This document shows positions 1-9,626 of a DNA stretch of 64,000 nucleotides, piece after piece. The DNA is from Leptospira sp. (lineage in GTDB: Bacteria; Spirochaetota; Leptospiria; Leptospirales; Leptospiraceae): the NCBI GenBank assembly GCA_002786225.1, contig PEQN01000003.1, positions 62,001 to 126,000 on the forward strand, given 5' to 3'. A program made the position numbers and the translations under genes. A model generated the notes under the pieces. It was not told the DNA's origin and did not search any database. It saw only the letters and a list, made by a program, of their open reading frames with translations. Position 1 is the first letter of the stretch, and the number at the start of each line of letters is the position of its first letter.

Positions 1-1389
1 ATAGTCCGCAATAGTGTAAGGAATCACAAAATATCCATCCGCTAGACCCTGCATGAGAGCAGAGGCACCAAGACGATTTGCTCCATGATCCGAGAAATTC
101 GCTTCCCCAAGTACAAAAAGACCTGGAATGTTTGACATGAGATTATAATCAACCCAGAGTCCGCCCATAGTATAATGAACTGCTGGATAAATTCTCATAG
201 GCTCTTTGTAAGGGTTCTCACCAGTTATTCTTTCATACATCTGGAAAAGATTATCATATCTATCTTTAATGGTAGCTTCTCCCAAACGGTTTATAGAATC
301 ATTAAAATCTAAATAAACACCAAGTCTTTGTCCTCCGACTTCTGGACCGACACCGTGACCTGCATCACAAGCTTCTTTGGCTGCTCGTGAGGATATATCT
401 CTAGGAGCAAGATTACCAAATGATGGGTATTTTCTCTCTAGGTAGTAGTCTCTTTCTTCTTCCGGGATATCAGCTGGATTTCTTGTATCGCCTTGTTTTT
501 TAGGAACCCAAACCCTCCCATCATTTCTAAGAGATTCTGACATCAATGTTAATTTAGATTGATAGTCTCCAGAAACTGGAATGCAGGTAGGATGAATTTG
601 CGTATAACATGGATTAGCAAATAATGCGCCTTTTTTGTAAGCCTTAAAGGTTGCGGTTACATTGCAATTCATAGCATTCGTAGATAGAAAGAATACATTC
701 CCATATCCACCGCTCGCAAGAATTACAGCATCTGCCGAATGAGAACTTACTTTACCTGTAACTAAATCTCTAACAACTATCCCCTTTGCATGACCATCTA
801 CAATTACAAGTTCTAGCATTTCTGTTTTGGAATACATTTTGACATTTCCAAGACCGATTTGTCTAGAAAGGGCAGAATAGGCACCTAGGAGTAGCTGTTG
901 CCCTGTTTGACCCTTTGCGTAAAATGTTCGGGAAACCTGAGCTCCACCAAAGGATCTATTGGTAAGATTACCACCATATTCTCTCGCAAATGGAACACCT
1001 TGAGCAACACATTGGTCAATGATGTTCGTAGAAACTTGTGCAAGACGATATACATTGGCTTCTCTAGATCGAAAATCGCCGCCCTTTACAGTATCATAGA
1101 ATAATCGATATACACTATCACCATCATTTTGGTAGTTCTTTGCAGCATTGATCCCACCTTGAGCAGCAATACTATGAGCTCTTCTAGGACTGTCCTGAAA
1201 GCAAAAACAGGAAACATTATAACCTAGTTCTGCTAAGGTAGCAGCTGAAGAAGAACCAGCTAATCCAGAACCAACAACTATGACTTTGTATTTTCTTTTA
1301 TTCGCTGGATTGACGAGTTTAATTTCGGATTTGTGATTATCCCATTTTTTTTCAATAGGACCTGAGGGAATTTTTGAATCTAATTTCAT
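1..1389 (-). CDS. sdhA: Succinate dehydrogenase/fumarate reductase flavoprotein subunit (partial, runs off left edge)
   Basis: Open reverse frame from ATG at 1389 to window start; translation [18 protein letters not shown]...[24 protein letters not shown]...[21 protein letters not shown]...[22 protein letters not shown]-binding and HSIAAQGG motifs; sits downstream of sdhC. Confidence 0.95.
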   Translation of the reverse strand, partial: MKLDSKIPSGPIEKKWDNHKSEIKLVNPANKRKYKVIVVGSGLAGSSSAATLAELGYNVSCFCFQDSPRRAHSIAAQGGINAAKNYQNDGDSVYRLFYDTVKGGDFRSREANVYRLAQVSTNIIDQCVAQGVPFAREYGGNLTNRSFGGAQVSRTFYAKGQTGQQLLLGAYSALSRQIGLGNVKMYSKTEMLELVIVDGHAKGIVVRDLVTGKVSSHSADAVILASGGYGNVFFLSTNAMNCNVTATFKAYKKGALFANPCYTQIHPTCIPVSGDYQSKLTLMSESLRNDGRVWVPKKQGDTRNPADIPEEERDYYLERKYPSFGNLAPRDISSRAAKEACDAGHGVGPEVGGQRLGVYLDFNDSINRLGEATIKDRYDNLFQMYERITGENPYKEPMRIYPAVHYTMGGLWVDYNLMSNIPGLFVLGEANFSDHGANRLGASALMQGLADGYFVIPYTIADY

Positions 1390-1408
1390 TTTTTGTTTCT
1401 CCTTAGTT

Positions 1409-2095
1409 TTATTTTATTATGCCAGCAAGTATTGTAATGGGAATGGAAATATTTCCTAAAAATATTAAGCCTGCCGTTGATGTTGCTATTTGTTGTATTG
1501 TTTTATTATTTTTAGCATTTGTTATTCCTAGGGTCTGGAAAAGACTCGATACACCATGAGAAATATGCCAACATAACAATGCCATAGAAAGTATGTAAAA
1601 TCCAGACACGATAGGATTGGTAAATCCATTTACTACCATTGCGTAAACATCATGAACCCTTTCGCCATTTAAATCAAAACTCAATTGAGCATATTCAGGA
1701 TTCGTTACACCTAGAGTAAAGTGAAGCAAATGATAGATAATAAAAGAAAGTATAGTTAAACCACTCAAAATCATAAATCTAGAAGCAGAGCTTGCTTGAA
1801 CCGTTTTCATATAGACATAAGAATTAGGTCGGGCTTTTCTATTTTCTCTAGTTAGTTGAATTGTTAAAACAATATGAACAATTGCAAAGACTATCAAGCC
1901 AATTCGGGCAAGCCAAAGTAAAGGGCCTAGGTCTTTTAAAAATTTTGCGTAAGCATTCAGCTTCTCTGGTCCAGAAAAAATTTGAAGATTTCCAACCATA
2001 TGTAGAATCACAAACCCTAGAATGAGTAAACCTGAAATGGCAACGAGTAATTTCTTTCCGATCGAGGTTGTTAAATAACCACCGGTGAAATGCAT
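1409..2095 (-). CDS. sdhC: Succinate dehydrogenase cytochrome b subunit (type B, five-helix cytochrome b558 family)
   Basis: 228 aa multi-TM protein with [32 protein letters not shown], typical of the type B SdhC family; adjacent to sdhA. Confidence 0.9.
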   Translation of the reverse strand: MHFTGGYLTTSIGKKLLVAISGLLILGFVILHMVGNLQIFSGPEKLNAYAKFLKDLGPLLWLARIGLIVFAIVHIVLTIQLTRENRKARPNSYVYMKTVQASSASRFMILSGLTILSFIIYHLLHFTLGVTNPEYAQLSFDLNGERVHDVYAMVVNGFTNPIVSGFYILSMALLCWHISHGVSSLFQTLGITNAKNNKTIQQIATSTAGLIFLGNISIPITILAGIIK

Positions 2096-2729
2096 AGATT
2101 GAGCTCCTGGTATAGTTTAGAGTTATTACTAAAGTTAGCTTTAGAAATAGCAAAGAAAATAGAATCAGATTCCTTTTCTACTCTAGACTTTTAGACTTTT
2201 TCTATAAATCAATCGATTATTTTGAAATCATTCAAAAAACAAAATACTTAGAATACTAGATGATACTAATTCTCATTTGAATTTAAGTGTTGGTATCATC
2301 ATGCAAAAATTTATTTTCCTAGAAATTGGTTCTATTTTTTTCAATTTGATCTAAGAACGAACAAAGGGGTTTCCTTCTTGATACCAACTTGCGAACCTTA
2401 ATAAAATAAGAACATATGTCGATGATGTCAAATTACAGATGGCTTTCCACTTGATCCCTATCATGTTAATTGGTTCCAATAAATCATAGGACTGATCCCA
2501 ATGAAACCAACTAGTAAACCTAAGATAATTCAAAAGCAAAAAGAACCATAGTATGTTTCGCTTAGGTCCCCAAACCTAATCGAATAAGGAAACGAGTAAC
2601 CGAATTCAAATAGCTATATACAACTGGCACAAATACAAGTTTCATAGGACTATGATTTTTTTAATTTCTATACCAAACTTTTAGTATATTTTAATTGAAC
2701 TTTGGAATGAGAGATATTCAATTTAGCCT

Positions 2730-3764
2730 GTGAGACTTTTTTATTTTATTTTTTTAACCAAGTGTATTCTTCTAAATTGCCAAAGCCTAGATGGTAGATT
2801 AATTTCTAAACAAAATCTATTCCAATCTGAAGTCCCAGAAGAAAGTGGAACCAAGGCAAAATTAACTGCAGAGCACTATCTTATTTCAAATGAGAGAAGA
2901 ATTGATCTATATAAACCCTACATTCAAAATATGGGAGGCGGTTATATTGGTGTTGGAACAGATCAGAATTTAACTTTAGCCGCTTGGACTCGAAGTGAAT
3001 TTATCTGGCTTATGGATTTCGATCCAGTTGTTGTCAAAATAAATAAAATGCATATTGCAATAATTAGAAATTGTGTTGATTATGCTTGCTTTAAGAATTC
3101 TTGGTTACCATCGAATCAAAAGGAAACATGGCTACTTCTCGAAAAAGAATTAAAAAACGAAAAAGACTTTTCAGAATACAAAAAAGCCTTCCAGCTTGCC
3201 ATGAGCAAGAATTATGGTATTCACTCAAGATTAAATGAACTTGATTTTATGACAAAAAACTTTGGGTTTCAATCCTTCCATACAGATCCAAACGATTACA
3301 ATCATTTAAGGCAACTTGTATTAAAAAATAGAATACGTGCATTAAAAGGTGACCTTAAACGCAATGGAACTATGAGATTGATTTCGAAAATTGCAACTGA
3401 AATGGATATTCCCATACGAATTGTTTACACTTCTAATGCAGAGGAATATTTTCGATTCCCAGAAGAATACAGACAAAATATATTGGCCCTTCCTACAGAT
3501 GAGAAGAGTTACCATGTTCGAACCTTCTCAACTGGAGCCAAGTCTGCTCTTGGTTTTCCCGAAGGAGAAAAGTATCCAGACCAATATCCCTTCCATTACA
3601 ATTTGCAAAAAATTGAAAACTTAAAAGAATGGATGAGGTTCCGAGCTTTCCTCACTCCCATCACTCTTATGAAAGGAAGAAGAGAAATCTCAAAAGGATT
3701 TTCCATCCAAGAATCTACGCCGGTTCAACAAAAATTAAAAGAAACTGGTAGAATTGAAAAATAA
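2730..3764 (+). CDS. Hypothetical protein, putative lipoprotein/secreted
   Basis: 344 aa ORF with N-terminal hydrophobic signal and LLNC lipobox-like motif; no recognised domain. Confidence 0.7.
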   Translation: MRLFYFIFLTKCILLNCQSLDGRLISKQNLFQSEVPEESGTKAKLTAEHYLISNERRIDLYKPYIQNMGGGYIGVGTDQNLTLAAWTRSEFIWLMDFDPVVVKINKMHIAIIRNCVDYACFKNSWLPSNQKETWLLLEKELKNEKDFSEYKKAFQLAMSKNYGIHSRLNELDFMTKNFGFQSFHTDPNDYNHLRQLVLKNRIRALKGDLKRNGTMRLISKIATEMDIPIRIVYTSNAEEYFRFPEEYRQNILALPTDEKSYHVRTFSTGAKSALGFPEGEKYPDQYPFHYNLQKIENLKEWMRFRAFLTPITLMKGRREISKGFSIQESTPVQQKLKETGRIEK

Positions 3765-3795
3765 GTATCTTTATGAATCCTTAAAGTAGGCAAAC

Positions 3796-5205
3796 TTGGA
3801 AATCCATCTCAAACGTTCATTAAATCTAAAAGATTCTATCTCTATTTTATTTAGTTCCATGGTTGGCTCAGGAGTATTTATTACAACAGGCATTATTTAT
3901 GGAATCTTAGATAGTCCTTGGCTCGTTCTATTGACTTGGATGTTAGGAGCAATTTTTTCAATGGCAGGTGCCTTTACTTTTGCAAAGCTAGCTATCTTTT
4001 TTCCTTATGCCGGTGGGGATTATATTTATTTAAAGAAGGCGTATTCTCCTTTGGTAGCATTTATGAGTGGTTGGGCATCACTACTTATCACATTTTCTGC
4101 AAGTATTTCTGTCTTAGGTTTAGCCCTAGGAGAATATTTAAGTTTTATTTTTCCTTATGATAGTAAGCATACTTTTTTTTATTATACTCTGTATGGTTTA
4201 GATATTAAACTGGGTTACCCAGGTCTTGTAGGTGTTGGAGCCATTTTTCTTTTCACAATTATCAATTATTTTGGAATTCATAGAGCTTCCATTTTTCAGA
4301 ATTTACTCTCGCTCATTAAAGTTTTGGGTCTTCTAATATTTTCAGCAGTTGCAATCTTTACTCACATAAATCAATTTCAAATTTTTATTCCAAGTCCTAA
4401 CTTTGCAGACATTTATGATAAATCTCCTTTTATCTTAATTGCAATCATACCTGTGATTTTCTCTTATCTTGGATGGAATATGGTTACATATATAGCCGAA
4501 GAAGTAAAAGATCCCGAAAAAAATATCTCAAGAACTATCATTTATGGATCTGGCTTAGTTGCAATTCTCTATCTAATTGTGAATCTAGCTTTTCTTTTAA
4601 CCTTAAGCCCAGAACAACTTAGAAAGAATGAAGGTATTGCAACTCTCTCAGCCATCCAAGTTTTTGGAGAACCCGCTAAGTTTTATTTTTCCATTTTCTT
4701 CTGTTTAGTGATCCTTGGATCTCTTTCAGCCACAATCATTGGAGGATCAAGAATATATTTTGCAATGGCTAGAGATGGCTTATTTTTTCCTTTTTTATCC
4801 AAGCTTCACAATCATTATAAATCACCTTATAACTCCCTTGTTTTCCAAGCAATGTATGCATCTATCTTCATTATCTTTGATCTTAAATTTTTGCTCTATA
4901 TGATAACTTGTGCAATCCTAATTCTGAGTGCTTTGACAGCTTTCAGTGTATTTATATTTGAGAAAAGAGGTCATAAATCCAAATACCAAATCCCATTTTA
5001 CCCAATAACACCTGTTGTATATATTTTAGGTTGCATCTTTTTAGTTATTTATTTAGCTCTGCAAAATCCTCTAGAAGCATTTTCTGGAATGTCAATACTA
5101 TTGACTTCTATACCAGTGTATTTAATTTTTAGAAAAAAGTTTTTGAATAAGCATCACTTCCAAGATAGCACTCAGAGTTTACTACTCCAAGTTAAGGAAA
5201 AGTAG
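3796..5205 (+). CDS. APC-superfamily amino acid permease
   Basis: 469 aa, about 12 TM; SMVGSGVFITTGIIYGI at N-terminus is the APC TM1 signature; TTG start. Confidence 0.85.
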   Translation: MEIHLKRSLNLKDSISILFSSMVGSGVFITTGIIYGILDSPWLVLLTWMLGAIFSMAGAFTFAKLAIFFPYAGGDYIYLKKAYSPLVAFMSGWASLLITFSASISVLGLALGEYLSFIFPYDSKHTFFYYTLYGLDIKLGYPGLVGVGAIFLFTIINYFGIHRASIFQNLLSLIKVLGLLIFSAVAIFTHINQFQIFIPSPNFADIYDKSPFILIAIIPVIFSYLGWNMVTYIAEEVKDPEKNISRTIIYGSGLVAILYLIVNLAFLLTLSPEQLRKNEGIATLSAIQVFGEPAKFYFSIFFCLVILGSLSATIIGGSRIYFAMARDGLFFPFLSKLHNHYKSPYNSLVFQAMYASIFIIFDLKFLLYMITCAILILSALTAFSVFIFEKRGHKSKYQIPFYPITPVVYILGCIFLVIYLALQNPLEAFSGMSILLTSIPVYLIFRKKFLNKHHFQDSTQSLLLQVKEK

Positions 5206-6748
5206 GTGGATTCATTTCAACAATAAAGGGTTGGGCAAATTCTTTGTTAGGTGATAATTCAATTGTCTTGTCTTCATAACCTGTTGCGCTAATTTGAATT
5301 TTTACTTTATTTGCATTGGGAACTAAGAGATGATAAAAACCATCCAAATTAGATTCAAACTTTTCATCTTCATAATAAGTGAAAGCGCTGTTTGCTATTT
5401 TTGCGACTATGGGAATTCCTTTTGAATTTTGAATTTTTAAGCGAATTTTCCATGAGTCTTTGGCAATGAAGAGTAAATTTTGAATGATGGGTCGGAAACC
5501 ATCCAAAATCACAGGTAGATTTTTATAATTTTCCACTCTATGAGAAGATTCAATTAAATAGGCATAGGTTCCAAAATCATGAAAAAATGTATCTTGATCC
5601 GTTCCATCAACTTCATAAAGATTTTTCTTAGCTAGAAATGGTTTATCTTGGCGGTAAGAATAGACTGATTGAATCATTTCATTTGCTATATTCGATACAA
5701 GATTAGGTTCAGGATTTTGAGTTTTTTCAATTGAGTACGGAACTAGTATTGCATTCGCATAACAATGATAACTGATAGAAAATAAAAATCTATGCTTTTG
5801 AAATAAATTCAGGACTGCTTTAACTTCAGGTTCTGAGGCTTCATGCTCTCCACGATAAAATGCACTTTCTGGATTGCTGGAAGAAGCTTTGGTGGAACCA
5901 CTGTTCCATTTAAATGGAAAATTCCGATTCAGATCAACTTTGTTCCCATTTTTTCTTCCCAAATTAGTATCTTGGTTCCAATAATATTCTGATCCATCTG
6001 GATTTAAGATAGGAACTATCCAAATTTCTAAATTTTGCAAGATTGGATTTTTATATTCAAACAAAATTAGTGTTTGTATAGTATCATAGCAATGTTCTGT
6101 AGAGATGATTTCGTTAGCATGTATACTACAATTTATAAATATTTTATCCCTATACATGTTTAAATTAAAATTATCGTTTTCAATTGTTTTTTCTTTTGGA
6201 ATTTTAATTACCAATGCAGGAATATTTCGTTTTTGAACAGATCGACCAATAGAAACCTTGGAAACTAAATCAGGAAATTCTGAAGCAATACAGGTTAGAT
6301 ACAATTCGTTTAGTTGATTATTTTTATAACCATTTTTCATTTCTCTCAAAGGAATACATCCTTTTTGAAATCTTTTATTATGATTAGGATCTATTTCAGA
6401 AAATTTTTGAGGGTATTTTAATATTTGGTATTTTACATTTCTCAGTTTCCAATTTGATTCGAGATCCTTAGGAACTAGCAATTTGTAGCTTGTTGGAGAT
6501 TCTTTAATTTTTATTGTTTGAATTATTTCCTCTAATGGTAGTTGTGTTTGGTAGATAGTTTTGGAGATTTGAATATGCTTATAAAACCTGGAGTTATCAA
6601 GATCTTGTATAGGCATAGAAGACAATGGGTTTGAAAAAAATTTAAAGAGGATAAAAACAAAGAAACTACTTCTTGGCATATTAAAAAACAAGGTAGTGAA
6701 AGATTTCAATAAAGCATAAATCCATTTGTAAAAAACATTTGATATCAT
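5192..6748 (-). CDS. M14-family zinc carboxypeptidase
   Basis: 518 aa; metal ligands HANE (IHANEIISTEHC), distal His (SISYHCYAN) and catalytic Glu (AYLIESSHR); NPDGSEYYW and DLNRNFPFKW typical of M14. Confidence 0.88.
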   Translation of the reverse strand: MISNVFYKWIYALLKSFTTLFFNMPRSSFFVFILFKFFSNPLSSMPIQDLDNSRFYKHIQISKTIYQTQLPLEEIIQTIKIKESPTSYKLLVPKDLESNWKLRNVKYQILKYPQKFSEIDPNHNKRFQKGCIPLREMKNGYKNNQLNELYLTCIASEFPDLVSKVSIGRSVQKRNIPALVIKIPKEKTIENDNFNLNMYRDKIFINCSIHANEIISTEHCYDTIQTLILFEYKNPILQNLEIWIVPILNPDGSEYYWNQDTNLGRKNGNKVDLNRNFPFKWNSGSTKASSSNPESAFYRGEHEASEPEVKAVLNLFQKHRFLFSISYHCYANAILVPYSIEKTQNPEPNLVSNIANEMIQSVYSYRQDKPFLAKKNLYEVDGTDQDTFFHDFGTYAYLIESSHRVENYKNLPVILDGFRPIIQNLLFIAKDSWKIRLKIQNSKGIPIVAKIANSAFTYYEDEKFESNLDGFYHLLVPNANKVKIQISATGYEDKTIELSPNKEFAQPFIVEMNPPTFP

Positions 6749-6773
6749 AGGAATTTGATTTCTATTTATAAAA

Positions 6774-7673
6774 ATGGATTCCTTTCAGATTATGAAACAA
6801 CTTTTTCGAAGAACAAAAATTTGGAATTATATTTTCTACCTAATTCTGCTTTCCCATTGTTCTCGCACAACAAGTATCCTTGGTCAGAATACAGAATGTA
6901 GCATAAAAATCTTTGGTATGGCTTGCGTTCCCTCTGGTGAATTCATCCGCGGTAGCAATGTATATGAGTCCAATGAAAAACCTGAGGCTAGAATATATTT
7001 GGACTCGTATTACATCGATCTCTATGAAGTGACCAATGAAGATTTTCAAAAATGCCTAGATTCAGGAGGATGTAGACAGTGCTTGAAAACAGGAAAATGC
7101 AAAAAAATTACTCCAAATTATGGAACAAGATATTCCGAAGCAAGGCAACCAGTTGTTGGTCTTAGTTGGTATTCAGCAAAAGAATATTGTGAATTCCTAG
7201 GTAAGCGTCTACCAACTGAAGCAGAATGGGAAAAGGCGGCAAGAGGAACCGATGGAGAGAACTTTCCTTGGGGAAATGAAAGAGCAACTTGCTTGCATGC
7301 TATCATTGAAGAGGATGGAAGAAAAGGTTGCGTGAAACAAAAGATTTCACCACCACATCATATGACTACTCAAAAGGTGGGATCAAGACCTGCATACCGT
7401 TATGGACTTTATGATATGGCAGGGAATTCCTGGGAATGGGTGGCAGATTGGTATTCCGATTCTTATGAGGTCTGTGGATTAGAATGCCAGGGTAAAAATC
7501 CTAAAGGAGCCTGCGCCAACCAAGAATCCTGTGAGAAGTTTGGTAACCGGAAGATAGTAAAAGGTGGTGCTTGGTGGTGGCCGAGTGAATATGCAAGAAG
7601 TTCAAGACGAAGACCCCATGTTCCAGAAAATTTTCCAGAATACCATCATTTTGGATTTCGATGTGCCAAATAA
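6774..7673 (+). CDS. Formylglycine-generating-enzyme/sulfatase-modifying-factor (SUMF1) fold lipoprotein, probably non-catalytic
   Basis: FVNGEF-like PSGEFIRGSN, PVVGLSWYSAKEYCEFLGKRLPTEAEWEKAARG, YDMAGNSWEWVADWY, GFRCAK; lipobox LLSHC; canonical active-site Cys pair region reads GGAWWWPSEYARSSRRRP. Confidence 0.88.
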   Translation: MDSFQIMKQLFRRTKIWNYIFYLILLSHCSRTTSILGQNTECSIKIFGMACVPSGEFIRGSNVYESNEKPEARIYLDSYYIDLYEVTNEDFQKCLDSGGCRQCLKTGKCKKITPNYGTRYSEARQPVVGLSWYSAKEYCEFLGKRLPTEAEWEKAARGTDGENFPWGNERATCLHAIIEEDGRKGCVKQKISPPHHMTTQKVGSRPAYRYGLYDMAGNSWEWVADWYSDSYEVCGLECQGKNPKGACANQESCEKFGNRKIVKGGAWWWPSEYARSSRRRPHVPENFPEYHHFGFRCAK

Positions 7674-7707
7674 TTCTTAAAAGCAAAAATAGATTCAGAA
7701 ATGTAAA

Positions 7708-7725
7708 GTATGTATGAGTACATAC
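7708..7725. promoter_or_regulatory. Perfect palindrome GTATGTA-TGAG-TACATAC (operator or 5' hairpin candidate)
   Basis: 7-bp perfect inverted repeat, 4-nt spacer, immediately upstream of an AAAAGGAG Shine-Dalgarno-like sequence. Confidence 0.35.
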
Positions 7726-7743
7726 AAAAGGAGTATTTAACTA

Positions 7744-7800
7744 ATGAGACATAAGATTGATTATGGGAAGTTGGGGATTTTGGGAATAATACAATTTTGA
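7744..7800 (+). CDS. Candidate micro-ORF (MRHKIDYGKLGILGIIQF, 18 aa)
   Basis: ATG 10 nt downstream of AAAAGGAG; in-frame TGA at 7798-7800; too short for coding statistics. Confidence 0.2.
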   Translation: MRHKIDYGKLGILGIIQF

Positions 7801-7833
7801 AAATTTCAAGTGTAAATTGATTATAATTTTCGT

Positions 7834-7913
7834 ATATTATCATGGCAGTCTTGAGAGATTCTGCCAATACACCTAAAGTCTTAAGCGGTAGCCATATAGC
7901 TGCCGCTTTTTTT
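7834..7913 (+). ncRNA. Candidate small RNA (about 80 nt) ending in an intrinsic terminator
   Basis: Perfect -10 TATAAT at 7822-7827, -35-like TTGAAA at 7797-7802 (19-nt spacer); GGCAG...CTGCC hairpin 7844-7865; terminator hairpin with T7 tract 7884-7913. Confidence 0.4.
7884..7913 (+). terminator. Rho-independent terminator
   Basis: AGCGGTAGC-CATATA-GCTGCCGCT followed by TTTTTT; one G-T pair in a 9-bp stem. Confidence 0.75.
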
Positions 7914-9501
7914 ATACGACCAGATTTGGATGTTCTTTGAGAAGTATCTCAGGATAATTCTTTGAAAAATAATTCATATCCCATTCAGATTCAAAAAGCA
8001 AGGCTGAGTTTTGGTTTTTATCAACCACTAAATTTGCAGATGATGGCAATTTAGAAATATCTTCTTGTCGAATCCAACGTGAAATTCCATAAGGAAGCGG
8101 ACTTAGATTTGTCTCAACTTTATATTCATCCAATAGTCTTCTTTGAAAGACTTCGAATTGCAATCGACCCATGGCTCCAACTATAGGATTGCCTGAACCT
8201 ATGGACTTAGAAGAAAATAAATGTAAGATACCTTCTTCAGCTAATTGTTCCAAACCCTTTTTAAATCCTTTAAGAGATAATGTATCAGTGCAGGAAAGTG
8301 TTGCAAAAATCTCAGGAGCAAAAACTGGCAGTGGTCTTAGATCGGGAGCTTTGCCAGTTGATAAAATATCGCCAATCTGAAAAGTACCAGGATTTATAAC
8401 TCCTATGATATCACCAGGATAAGCTATATCTACTGTGTTACGATCTTGCCCAAAGAAAGCGAATGAACTTGCTAATTTAACTGGTTTATCCAAACGATTG
8501 TGTATGGCTTGTATTCCTCTTTCGAATACACCAGAAGTTATTCTTATAAATGCAATCCTATCTCTATGCATTTTATTCATGTTAGCTTGAACTTTGAAAA
8601 CAAAAGCAGAAAAAGGAGATCCAACTGGATCTAAAAATTTGCCAGAAGTAAGTGGAATGTGGTCTGGTGCTGGAGCAAGGCCGAGAAAATGTTCTAAGAA
8701 AATTTCGATACCAAAATTATTAACTGCTGATCCAAAAAATACGGGTGAGCATTTTCCCTTAAGAAAATCAGTTTTGTCAAAGTTACCTAGACCTCCCTCT
8801 ATAAGCTCTATATCATCACGAAATTTCTTCACTAAGTCAGGGTCATAATTGTCATCCAGAGTCTGATCCATAACGCCTGTCATTTGAAATGATGCTTTCT
8901 TGGAACCACCAGGAGACTTATCGAATAAATACAATTTCTTATCAATAAGAGAATACACGCCTTTAAAGTCTGGTCCGGTTCCTAGTGGCCATACCAAAGG
9001 AATTGCAGCTATACCCAGAACTTTTTCGATTTCGTCTAACAAAGCAAAGAGATCCTTGGTAGGTCTGTCCATTTTGTTGATAAAAGTTAGAATCGGTATT
9101 TCCCTATCTCTACAAACTTTAAAAAGTTTAATCGTCTGTGGTTCAACACCCTTACCAGCATCCAAAACCATTACTCCAGTATCAGCAGCCATCAGAGTGC
9201 GATATGTATCTTCTGAAAAGTCTTCGTGACCTGGTGTATCTAATAAATTTAAAACGTGATCTTTGTATTCAAATTGCAGGGCAGCTGAACTAATTGAAAT
9301 TCCTCTTTCTTTTTCCATAGCCATCCAATCAGAAGTGGCTGTTTTTCGGTCTTTCTTTGCCTTAACCATTCCCGCGAGCTGAATTGCTCCACCATAAAGC
9401 AATAATTTCTCAGTAAGCGTTGTCTTGCCAGCATCTGGGTGAGCAATAATTGCAAAAGTTCGTCTTCTCTTGACTTCAGATGGTAGATTTTCAATGCTCA
9501 T
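7912..9501 (-). CDS. prfC: Peptide chain release factor 3
   Basis: 529 aa translational GTPase: AHPDAGKTTLTEKLL, DTPGHEDFSEDTYRTL, FINKMDRP; full-length RF3 pattern. Confidence 0.96.
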   Translation of the reverse strand: MSIENLPSEVKRRRTFAIIAHPDAGKTTLTEKLLLYGGAIQLAGMVKAKKDRKTATSDWMAMEKERGISISSAALQFEYKDHVLNLLDTPGHEDFSEDTYRTLMAADTGVMVLDAGKGVEPQTIKLFKVCRDREIPILTFINKMDRPTKDLFALLDEIEKVLGIAAIPLVWPLGTGPDFKGVYSLIDKKLYLFDKSPGGSKKASFQMTGVMDQTLDDNYDPDLVKKFRDDIELIEGGLGNFDKTDFLKGKCSPVFFGSAVNNFGIEIFLEHFLGLAPAPDHIPLTSGKFLDPVGSPFSAFVFKVQANMNKMHRDRIAFIRITSGVFERGIQAIHNRLDKPVKLASSFAFFGQDRNTVDIAYPGDIIGVINPGTFQIGDILSTGKAPDLRPLPVFAPEIFATLSCTDTLSLKGFKKGLEQLAEEGILHLFSSKSIGSGNPIVGAMGRLQFEVFQRRLLDEYKVETNLSPLPYGISRWIRQEDISKLPSSANLVVDKNQNSALLFESEWDMNYFSKNYPEILLKEHPNLVV

Positions 9502-9626
9502 AGTTTAGAAACCAGATTTTTGATTTTACCTGCCCTGTCAAGATAAGCTGATCTTGGGCTTTTCGGCAAATTATCCGATCATTTAAATAGGTTGACTAAG
9601 ATAGGATTGCAAGGAGTATTGAAATT

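Noticed and set aside
898-1104. 68-aa + strand ORF
   Set aside because: Antisense to the clearly coding sdhA frame; no independent support
1848-2153. 101-aa reverse ORF
   Set aside because: Out-of-frame shadow of sdhC; low-quality composition
2351-2539. 62-aa reverse ORF in the sdhC upstream gap
   Set aside because: No ribosome-binding site seen; its apparent internal repeat (LRFTSWF / LRFASWY) is better treated as the DNA repeat noted in findings
8171-9229. Three + strand ORFs of 69-109 aa within prfC
   Set aside because: Antisense to a full-length conserved gene; shadow ORFs
9535-9560. TCAAGAT-AAGCTG-ATCTTGG inverted repeat between divergent prfC and the TPR-NHL gene
   Set aside because: Only 6-bp arms, no repeat elsewhere noted; insufficient to call an operator or terminator
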